NCBI RefSeq assembly: GCF_000247695.1
Contig: NW_004624734.1
Span: 37,632,104 to 37,696,103, forward strand
Direction of reading: 5' to 3'
Source: Heterocephalus glaber
Taxonomy: Eukaryota; Chordata; Mammalia; Rodentia; Bathyergidae
DNA length: 64,000 nt
Made by a program: the position numbers and the translations under genes. Below, in pieces: positions 56,286-64,000 of this stretch. A model generated the notes under the pieces. That model searched no databases, was not told the DNA's origin, and saw only the letters and a program-made list of their open reading frames with translations. Each line of letters begins with the position of its first letter. The stretch's first letter is position 1.

Positions 56286-56614
56286 AACATCCCCGAGGCT
56301 AAAGTGCTAACAGGATGAATTTGGGTATCTCCTTTGGAAGTTGTCCACACAGGGCCTTGAGTATAGAGGTCTGAGCAGGTGCTCACCATGTAGACTCTTG
56401 GGAACCCCACGCCAGGTTCCTAAATTCTGTATTTGTTAACTATTGCTGTGAAACAATTAACTACAAACCTAGCAATTTAACACATACTTCCTATATCACA
56501 GTGAATGTAGATGAGGAGGTTTGTGCAGCTTAGCTGGCTTTCTGCTAGAGATCACTTAGAAGACTTTACTCAAGGTGTATGCAAGAGCCACAGTTCCTGT
56601 CTACAAAGATTGAC

Positions 56615-57092
56615 CAGAAGGATCTTGTAATGTTCCCCCAAACCCTCTTATGTTCAGAGGGCTTTTTCTTTTTGGTACCAGGGATCAAACTTTGGTCCTT
56701 CTGCTTTCAAGGCAGGAGATGGAACCACTGAGCTAAATCCCCAGCCAGAGAGCTTTTGGAAGGAGACTGGGTCACGGGGGCACTGTACACCACAGTAGAT
56801 TAATCAATTCATAGCTGAATGCGCAGTTAGGAGGTGGGGCCTGGTTGGAAGAGGTGGGTCACTAAGAGTGTGACCTGGTAGGGTGTATTCTTGTCCCTGG
56901 CTTCTCCTTTCTCACTCTGTTTCTGGCTGCCATGGGTTGAGCAGCTTTTCTCCTGCCAGGCCCCTCTGCCATCCCATTTCTGCTTTGGAGCCAGCTGATC
57001 ATGAACTGAAACCGTGATCCAGTATAAACCTCTCCTCCTTTAAGAAGAGGTGTTGGGTATTGTATCCTAGTGATGGGAAAGTAACTAAGATC
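56615..57092 (+). mobile_element. MaLR-type LTR (ORR1/MT-like), sense, with SINE insertion
   Basis: Starts near ttgtaatgttcccccaaacc; contains aggaggtggggcctggttgg, tctggctgccatgggttgag, catgaactgaaaccgtgatc and ataaacctctcctcctttaa; ends gtaactaagat. An ID SINE sits at 56667-56746. Confidence 0.75.
56667..56746 (-). mobile_element. ID-like SINE, antisense, inside a MaLR LTR
   Basis: ggtaccagggatcaaacttt, then ccactgagctaaatccccag. The duplication agagggctttt / agagagctttt flanks it (56656-56666, 56747-56757). Confidence 0.92.
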
Positions 57093-57721
57093 TGCTTTTG
57101 GGTTTCCCCAGTTGGCAGAACTCAATTCCTTGCAATGATCAGACTGGCAACCCCAGTTTCTGTGTGGCCATTTCTGGATTCTGCCTTTGGTTTCAACCTG
57201 GTTGCTGGCCAGAGATTGTTCTCAGTTCCTGGCTGCATGGGCCTTCCCAACATGGCTGCCTGCTACACAAAGATATCTTATGTAATGTCATTCCAGAAGT
57301 GACATATTGTCACCTTTACCATTTTCAGTGGGTTAAAAGCAACTCTAAATTTCAGGCCACATTCAAGGGGAGGGGATTACATGAGTATAAATGCAAGGAG
57401 ATGGGGATCATGGTAGGCCATCTTAGCATCTGTCCTCTGGCTCCTGATAACTCGGTCCTTCCCACCTGCTTGTTCTTTCCATATGCAAAGCGTGTTTGTT
57501 TCTTCTTGAGGGTCCAAGTGTCTCGTCCATGACAGCTTCGGCTCAAAGCTCGCACCCCATTGTCTAAATCACGAACTTTGTTCTTTTTGTGGAGTTCCCC
57601 TGGATTTACCAATTTTCAAATCTAGAAAAACATGCTGTCACCTGATTTACAACATACAAGTGTGGAAAAGTCATGGAATTATAGCTATAGATATTTCTGC
57701 GGAAAGGGGAGAAATAACTTT
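57093..57721. other. Intergenic stretch without recognised genes
   Basis: Overlapping frames (57060-57302, 57098-57532 plus; 57352-57612 minus) are open but match no family I know. Base composition and overlap argue for chance. Confidence 0.45.
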
Positions 57722-58052
57722 ATGTTGATATGACAAAATGCCTGAGAAAAATACTTTTAAAAGAAAAGCTTTATTTGGGCTCAGGGATTCACGTATTTCT
57801 GTCCATGGTTGTCTGGCTCCATGGCAGAAAGTGTGGTGGAGGAAAGCAGCTCCTTCATGGCAGCCAGGAAGCAGAGTGGCAGAGCATGGCTGGCAGGCTT
57901 CTTCCTTCTTTTATTTTGTTCCATCTAAGCCCCCATCCTAGTAGGTGGCACTGCCCACATTCATGGCGTGTCTCCCCCCCTCCATTTGCTATCCCATATG
58001 CCAATCATCTCTGGAAACACTCTCATAGGCATACTCAGAAGTGTGCTTTACT
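57722..58052 (-). mobile_element. MaLR-type LTR (ORR1/MT-like), antisense
   Basis: tgacaaaatgcctgagaaaa, gctttatttgggctcaggga, gtctggctccatggcagaaa and atcatctctggaaacactct are reverse-complement MaLR phrases. A B1-dID follows at once. Confidence 0.72.
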
Positions 58053-58243
58053 AGCCAGGTGTGGTGGCGTGCTCCTGTAATCCTAGCACTTGGGGGGTGC
58101 GCTGAAACAGGAGGATGGAAAAGACAGGCCCAGCCTGGGCAACTTAATGACTTAGTGAGACCCTGTCTCAAAAAACCATTTTTTTTTAAAGAACTGAAGA
58201 TGTAGTTCAGTGCAAAGGTCTTGGGTTCAATCCCCAGTTCCAC
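58053..58243 (+). mobile_element. B1-dID compound SINE, sense
   Basis: B1 part: agccaggtgtggtggcgtgc, cctagcacttggggggtgcg, gtgagaccctgtctcaaaaa. dID part: aactgaagatgtagttcagt, ttgggttcaatccccagttc. The two modules are linked by an A/T run. Confidence 0.9.
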
Positions 58244-58879
58244 AAATATATTTCCTAAATTTTCTCAAGCCAATCAAGTTGACAATCAGGATTAACCATT
58301 CAGAGACAGAGGCCATTCTTTATAGCTTGACTTTCCATACCACAGAAGCCAACATGGTTGAGCTTTCTGCCATGTACTGCAAAAGCTTCCTCTCTCCAGA
58401 TCCAGTAACTTGTTACTTACCTCTTCCTGAGCCTTCACCAGCCACACCCTCAGCACCTTCCTGCTGACCATGGCCATGTATTTGAGCCAATTTAATTTTT
58501 CTACTCCTCAAGATTCTCCCAGCCTCCATCCAGTTTCAAAGCCACTTTCACAGTTTAGGTGTTTGTTGCAATGGCACCCCACTTGTACACATCAAGATCT
58601 CCATCGATGGACCTTGGATAAGCCACTCACAAAGCTGAAAGCAGTGTTGACAGTTGATTCATTTTGATTCCCAATGTATTGAGGGAAAGTTTACCATTCT
58701 CCCAACAGTGTGTTAGGTGGAAGGAAACTATGTGGTGACAGTTATCTTTCTGGACAAGGCTGCTGTTGTCCTGAACTTGTTATCCCATCATCATGGACAG
58801 ATTTATTTTCCCTGCACATTTATTTGACTTTTGGGGTTTGGTATCTCTAGTGAGTGAGTAGGACAAATTCCCAAAGCCA
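58244..58879. other. Intergenic stretch without recognised elements
   Basis: Short frames at 58210-58667 on both strands are unsupported. Nothing recognised. Confidence 0.45.
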
Positions 58880-59480
58880 TACCACTGGAGATAGATTCTG
58901 GGTTTCTGGGAAATGGTACCATCAAGGAGCACACAAGTGGGTGGAAGTGGCTTGAGGGCTTTTTGGGATGGGACACTGCGGGGTGGGTTTATGCTTTGTG
59001 ACTCCCAACCCATCTGGAACTGTAGGGGACAGGGGAAGGGGACGTTACCAGAACCTCTGCAGTTAGTCCTGGTCTCCTGCGAGCCACGGCAGCACACGGC
59101 GAATTACAGGAAAGGTAGAAAAATGAGACCGAGAAGAAGCTGAGCTTTGGGTCTGATCAGTGCTGCTCTGGGCAGCAAAGACAAAAGCCCCCAGCTTACC
59201 ACACCCTTCATTCAGTACATCGGGAGAAACAAATGTAACAGATGACTTGCAGAGAGTTCAATAGTTCACATTGGGATAAACAAGGTGTAACGGAAGGCTT
59301 GCAGAGAGTTCAGTACATCTCCGGCAAACAAGATGTTAATCAGTCCAAGAACAATGAGGAACTGAGCAGATGTTTGTTCTCCCAGGATGTTTCTTGTCCT
59401 GGAGAATCACAGCATCACTGGATCACTGAAGTCTCAGTTGTGACCGGAGGCCAAACTGGAGTTATTCTGTAGCTGGGCTG
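58880..59480 (-). mobile_element. ERVK-like LTR with U3 tandem repeats, antisense
   Basis: On the minus strand, 59080-59200 has an LTR-like promoter/R segment (gggcttttgtctttgctgcc, cagagcagcactgatcagac, agcttcttctcggtctcatt, tggctcgcaggagaccagga). Upstream of it, 59213-59340 has 52-bp tandem repeats marked by cttgcagagagttca at 59246-59260 and 59298-59312. Sequence at 58880-59080 may be internal leader. No viral coding was recognised and exact ends are open. Confidence 0.5.
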
Positions 59481-60238
59481 TAGGCAAGAGAACTAGGCCA
59501 ACCAAATGATTTATCCCTAGAATTATGTAGCATTGCTCCCAACATGGAACCATGTGGACTACTCAGCAGCCCCTTGGACCACTGCCCCGTCTCCTCCAGC
59601 AGTCTGACCTTCAAGCAGGCCGAGGAGCCCTGTGATAACTGTCCCCTGGAGTGTTAGCCAGGGCACTGAAGCATACTGACACACGATAAAGAAGCTTCAG
59701 GCTTGCAAGCCCTCCCAGCAACCCCCTTCTTCTCCTAACAAACCAGGCTGTCCGCGGGTGCCTGTGGCCTTTGTCCACTCCTGGGGACACAGTCTAGAGA
59801 AGAGGTTGGGAATGCAGCCGGGGGCTTGCGGAGCTCAGGAGTGCTGCTTGGCATTCATGCCTGGTCCCCACTAATCTGGGATGTTTTGCTCTAACAGATA
59901 CCAAAATGACAAATCCATAGACATTCAAGTTCCCTAAGGATCAAGCCTGTCTAACTGGGCATGTATCTCCGAGCTTCATTCAGCGCGATGTCATGAATGC
60001 CACAGGCATGAATGCACATCTCGGTTGACTCACTCTTCTGCATGGGAAATTGCTACTGCATGAGCAGCGTCCATCCTAGTAGATGTTTCCATTTCATTCA
60101 GGTCAATGTGTTCCTCAGTTCCAGCCACGATCCAGGATCCACTGGATATATCTCCACTGTGAATATATTCTCTTTAGAAAGATTCCTTTTTACTCCTTAT
60201 TTATTAGAAGGACTCTTTCAGTCACAGGTAGCCCTTCC

Positions 60239-60239
<1 letters not shown>
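59481..60239. other. Intergenic stretch without recognised genes
   Basis: It may include further remains of the neighbouring LTR element, but I cannot place any. The frame at 60012-60278 ends in the (TA)n tract. Confidence 0.4.

Positions 60240-60276
<37 letters not shown>
60240..60276. repeat. (TA)n microsatellite
   Basis: About eighteen ta units. It explains the Tyr-Ile repeats of frames crossing it. Confidence 0.97.
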
Positions 60277-60280
<4 letters not shown>

Positions 60281-60449
60281 GCGTTTGTCCCACTTTCTAA
60301 TCAACTTAATTAAAAATGATCTCTTCTCCTTTTGGGGGTGAATAGGAAATAAGGACCCCGGGGATGGGATGATATGGGTAATCATTGTCTTAGTTGATAG
60401 GAGAAGGAGGTAGTCTTGGAGGGTCAGCCTAAGCAGAAAATGCCAATTC

Positions 60450-60451
<2 letters not shown>

Positions 60452-60491
<40 letters not shown>
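60452..60491. repeat. (GT)n microsatellite
   Basis: About twenty gt units, directly beside an antisense dID module; probably grown at the SINE tail. Confidence 0.97.
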
Positions 60492-60492
<1 letters not shown>

Positions 60493-60740
60493 ACAGTAAG
60501 GATTGAACCCGCTGAGATAGACCTCCAGTTCTTTTCATTTTTTTTTTTCTGGTACCAGGGATTGAACTCAGGACCTTGCGCTTGCTAAATTGCCAGCCTC
60601 AGTCCTTTTTCATATATTTATTTATATATTTATTTATTTATGTATTTATTTTTTAGATAGGGTCTCCTTAAGTTACTAATTTGGCCAGGCTGGGCTTTAG
60701 TTTGGGATCCTCCTGCCACTTACAGGTGTGTCCCAACATG
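60492..60740 (-). mobile_element. B1-dID compound SINE, antisense, split by an ID SINE
   Basis: dID part: ggacagtaaggattgaaccc, tgagatagacctccagttct. B1 part at 60650-60735: ttagatagggtctccttaag, ggccaggctgggctttagtt. Between them lie an ID copy and an (ATTT)n tract. Confidence 0.65.
60540..60602 (-). mobile_element. ID-like SINE with internal deletion, antisense
   Basis: ggtaccagggattgaactca and ggaccttgcgcttgct are followed at once by aaattgccagcctc, so the segment holding the A box is largely missing. Flanks cagttcttttcat / cagtcctttttcat look like a target-site duplication. Confidence 0.7.
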
Positions 60741-60800
60741 TCAGTCATAAAATACCAATTCTTAAAGAAAAATTCAGAAAGACAATTTCCATGGACTCTT

Positions 60801-60885
60801 TTTTTTTTTTGTACCAGGGATCAAACCTGGGACCTTACACTTTCGAGACAGGCAGCAGCACCACTGAGCTAAATCTCCAGCCCCT
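60801..60885 (-). mobile_element. ID-like SINE, antisense
   Basis: gtaccagggatcaaacctgg, then ccactgagctaaatctccag. The 11-bp duplication catggactctt flanks it (60790-60800, 60886-60896). Confidence 0.94.
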
Positions 60886-61099
60886 CATGGACTCTTTAAG
60901 AGCAGGATCCTATTTAGGTAAAGTTGTGCCACATTATTTATTTCTGATCATCGATCCCAGGGTATGCCTTGTCCTGAGACAAAAGATAGGCTGGTTTAGC
61001 AGAGGCAAACTTACGGTTTCTTTGCCCCTCTCTGTCCTCTTTGTGAGCAGCTGGGCTCTCCTCTGATCTCTGAGAGTGCAGTTGCAGGTGTACTGAAGT

Positions 61100-61460
61100 G
61101 AATGATCTTGAGAGATCGTCCTGGTTATAGGATGTGTTTAGATCCAATGTCAAGTGGTCTCAGAAGACAAAGACAGAGGGAGACAGAAAGAGAGACACAC
61201 AGAGAAGGTGATGTGAAGACGGAGGCACAAATTGGAGTTGTGAAGCTCCGACCAGGGGAGATCAGGGATGGCCAACAGCTATCAGAGGCTAAAAGAGAGG
61301 CACAGAATGAATTCTTTCTCATGGGCTCCAGAAGGAACTGACCCTGTGGTTAGACTTGTAGCTTTGCTGACATTAGACTTCTAGGCTTCAGAATTGTAAC
61401 AATAAAATATGGTTGGTGGCAATTTGTTACAAGAGCTCTAGGAACCTTAGAAATAGGGCA
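61100..61460 (+). mobile_element. MaLR (MLT1-like) LTR, sense
   Basis: gagagatcgtcctggttata, gatccaatgtcaagtggtct, gtgatgtgaagacggaggca, agacttctaggcttcagaat, tgtaacaataaaatatggtt and gagctctaggaacctt occur in MLT1 order. An aataaa lies near the 3' end, as expected. Confidence 0.75.
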
Positions 61461-63055
61461 TGTGGCAGAGATGTTACTGTTTGGAGTACCATTTGATATA
61501 GTGGTATCATCTGAGTTCCCCTCAAGAGAAGAATTGGAGCCCGGGGGGATTATGGAGCTAGTGTAGTGAGTCCACAGTGGCAGAGGCCGAGTTAGGGGGG
61601 TGAAGGCTGCTTTGGCTCAGCAGCACCAGGCATTTGGGTGAAAGAGGGTCAGAGAAGTTTGCTTCTCCTGTGAGAGACCAGTCCTTGCTGTTTGGCTGGA
61701 AAAGTAACTTTTGCTGGGACACAATGTATTTGCACTTAGGTAAGTTTTGGAGAATGTGACCACAGCCTTTGGCAGTGGAGAGACTGAATTGGAATCGGAA
61801 ATTGCCATTTTTCTTTCATTCAGAGGGTTGGAATTTAGACTTTCTCCTTTGGAGCCATCAGAGACCTGTGCATAGGAAAGTGTACATAACATCTGGTTTA
61901 TGGAAATTGTAGGCTTTGCTAGATGCTAGTGAGAGCAGAACCTTGAGTCTCATTTCTCATGTAGTGAGAGGTGGAATTTCCTGGGGAGGACAGGACACCA
62001 GTTGGGAATGAGAGAGATTGCACATGGGGATGTACAGTAAAGATGTCCTGATCAATTACACTCTAAGAAAATAGAGGACAAGATGGCTGTAGCTCTGCCT
62101 AACGCACAGGCTCCAAGCACAAGGAGATTCCTGTGGATTGTTCTCTCCCAGGCCAGCAGTGCTGGTCAGAAAAGAGGTTCCCAGGTCCGTTCTAGGTATA
62201 TTTGGATTAACAATCATTGGTCTAATGTCTTGGCAGAGTCCCTTCTAGTCCTGAGTTGCTACAACTTTATGAGACAGATGTTGGGAGTTGGAGTATTTGA
62301 CATTTTATCAGCTTGGGCTCTCTCCAAATAGTGCCACATCCCGATCCCTGCAGAGAAAAATAATTAGAAATAGTTAATCCTAAGGAAGAAGAGGAAAAAA
62401 TGGCTGCTCTTAATTCCTGGGCAGCCGTAATGGAGAACCTGTGGATTTTTCTACTTTCATCATCAGAGGTGATGGAGGAGCCAGAGGATCTGAGATACAG
62501 CTGGTGATGAGCTTGTAGATGTGTTGTAGATTTTGCTAGAACAACTTATGAAAGCAGAGGGGAGGAAGCCCAGACTCATGCCCATGGGACTCAGTACCAA
62601 TGTCAGCTGTGCTTCTAATGTTCTTGGCATACATTTATTAGATTTTCAACACTCAACACTTGCACCTCCTTCCTATCCTTGGGAAAGTCCACAGAGCAGA
62701 GCTCATCTCCTACTCCTGTCCTGGGCTTCGAGTCACATCATCCCAGGGATGATGGTTCTCAAGGGAGCACCAGTGTGGCACGGAGGAGCCAGGCGTGGAG
62801 CAGGTCAGTGTCTGGGGTGGTGGCCCCAGTCCTGTTCGGTGCAGTGGTGGCCGGTTCTGTCCAGGGCCAACCAGGGTCACCCTGACCAGGTCAGTCTTGC
62901 TTTGCTGATTCCTGAGCCTATTCTTCAGTTTTCTCCCTTCATTTCTCCTAGTGCACCAAAGTTATTTTCTCTTGTTTGTACAACTGTATATTATAATTGA
63001 GGAGGGCGGTGGAGGGAAAGGGGATGAAAAAAGGAACTAAGATGTGTTGTGCTCA
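61461..63055. other. Intergenic stretch, possibly degraded L1 5' sequence
   Basis: gaggacaagatggctgtagc and aaaaaatggctgctcttaat recall L1 5' regions, and an L1 3' tail follows at 63056, so this may be a deleted L1. The plus frame 62533-63000 (155 codons) resembles no known family and lacks supporting splice or signal features. Confidence 0.35.
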
Positions 63056-63140
63056 GGTACCAACTCGACACAAGGAATGTAAACATTATGTACTGCAATC
63101 ATGGATTACAGTACATTTTTTAATTGCAATCATTTTTTAA
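63056..63140 (+). repeat. L1 3'-end fragment (sense), copy 3 of 3
   Basis: aggtaccaactcgacacaag, gaatgtaaacattatgtact, gcaatcatgg, then an A/T-rich tail. Related to copies at 956 and 35716. Confidence 0.5.
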
Positions 63141-63284
63141 TAAAAAAATGAAAGTCATTGGAGTGCAAGGATGAAAAAATGGAAAGTAAAGGGATTGGAG
63201 GGATTGGATTACAGACTGTGGGGTCAGACAACAAACTTACAAACCCCTCCTGAACAGGGGGTGAAAGACTCAGCTTAAAAAAAA

Positions 63285-63430
63285 TTGTAGCATATATTCA
63301 GGGTTCACTGCAGAGTGGTTTGTGATAGCAAATTGGAGCCACCAGAGCAATAGGGTACTGATAGAATCTATGCTATTGTATCATATTAAGTTATAGGCTT
63401 AATATTAATTTAAGTAATACCTTGATGTTT
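63285..63430 (+). mobile_element. Possible ancient L1 3' fragment, sense
   Basis: gtttgtgatagcaaattgga, then tatgctattgtatcatatta recalls the L1 3' stretch around the aatagcaaa motif. Weak. Confidence 0.35.
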
Positions 63431-63461
63431 AAAAAATTTCCTAAGTGTTAAATTCTTTTCT

Positions 63462-63596
63462 TTTCTTTTCTTTTTTTTTTCAGACAGTCTCACTCTGGCA
63501 TTGAACTCACTATGTAGCCCAGACTGGCCTCCAACTCACAGAAATCTTTCTGCCTCAGCCTTCCAAGTGCTGGAATTACAGGTGTGCACCACCAGC
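63462..63596 (-). mobile_element. B1 SINE, antisense
   Basis: A C/T and T-rich tail precedes agacagtctcactctggcat, tatgtagcccagactggcct, cagccttccaagtgctggaa and ggtgtgcaccacc. Confidence 0.93.
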
Positions 63597-63659
63597 TCTA
63601 AGTGTTAATTTCTACTATAGTACATATTGATGGATAGGAAACCCTTGGGGACCGTCAAA

Positions 63660-64000
63660 TAATTTTTTTTACTGTATATGATACATTTTATTTATTTTTT
63701 ATATTCTTAATTTTATTGGTACATTTTAGGTACACAATATAATGACGTTCATCATTGGGAATTTGCACCTTTACATACTCTATCTTGGTTCTTATTTTTT
63801 CCTCCTTCCCCTGCCTTCCCTTCAACCCCTCCATCCCTCCCTATTTACAAAGACTTTGTTTCCATTTTTCCATTTTCTCATATTAATTCCATACCCTTCT
63901 TTCTTTTCCCCTACCCCTCCCACTTCCCCTTTGCCCCTTTTCTTCCTATTTCACATTACCTATTATACATTTTAGTCCTTATTTACACTAGAGAAACTAT
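63660..64000 (-). mobile_element. L1 3' UTR, antisense (runs off the window)
   Basis: ttttattggtacattttagg and acacaatataatgacgttca start the 3' end in reverse complement. A pyrimidine-rich tract (63800-63960) and cactagagaaactat follow, as at 17.4 kb and 24.7 kb. Confidence 0.72.

Noticed and set aside
60012..60538. Frames with Tyr-Ile or His-Thr repeats
   Set aside because: They translate (TA)n and (GT)n microsatellites.
62533..63000. 155-codon plus-strand frame as a new gene
   Set aside because: No family resemblance, no splice context and a probable L1-derived setting. Overlapping frames of similar quality exist, so I do not call it.

Overview
The window is mammalian nuclear DNA, most likely from a rodent. 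It holds the last ten coding exons and the 3' UTR of one gene, PPP2R5E (the B56-epsilon regulatory subunit of protein phosphatase 2A, plus strand). These are followed by about 17 kb in which I could find no gene. The gene call is firm: the exons read through without a stop, have consensus splice sites, keep phase across every junction, and together encode 315 residues ending in ...GIIPT-stop, which matches the B56-epsilon C-terminus. If the full protein is the usual 467 residues, the window encodes about residues 153-467; the promoter, 5' UTR and first coding exons lie upstream.

The rodent assignment rests on the retroposons. There are about nineteen copies of a tRNA-derived ID-like SINE (A box tagctcagtgg, B box like gttcgatcc, ending in ggtacc plus an A tail), most with clear target-site duplications. 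There are also 7SL-derived B1 copies and compound B1-dID copies. Dimeric B1-dID elements fit the squirrel/dormouse/beaver side of the rodents better than mouse or rat. A beaver-like species is my best guess, held with low confidence.

Layout: 1-3593 is the end of an upstream intron. 3594-3686 is the first exon in view. 3687-29361 is a 25.7 kb intron packed with transposons, including a roughly 7 kb antisense L1 (17.4-24.4 kb) interrupted by a decayed hAT DNA transposon, a second antisense L1 fragment (24.7-26.1 kb), and an ancient antisense L1 (27.2-29.1 kb) that carries three ID SINEs and a solo LTR. 29362-42112 holds nine exons separated by introns of 110 to 3902 bp. 42113 to about 46.7 kb is a 3' UTR nearly free of repeats, with at least three candidate poly(A) signals. 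From 46.7 to 64 kb the DNA is old L1, L2, MaLR and ERV-like material with scattered SINEs.

I found no CRISPR array, operon, tRNA gene or new functional system, and I do not claim one. Apart from the exons, the open reading frames are short and better explained as chance frames or decayed transposon coding. The most interesting items are nested insertions, a short hAT MITE with an 8-bp duplication, an LTR with 52-bp tandem repeats, a possible U2 snRNA chimera, a compound ID-B1 insertion, and a small unassigned repeat family.
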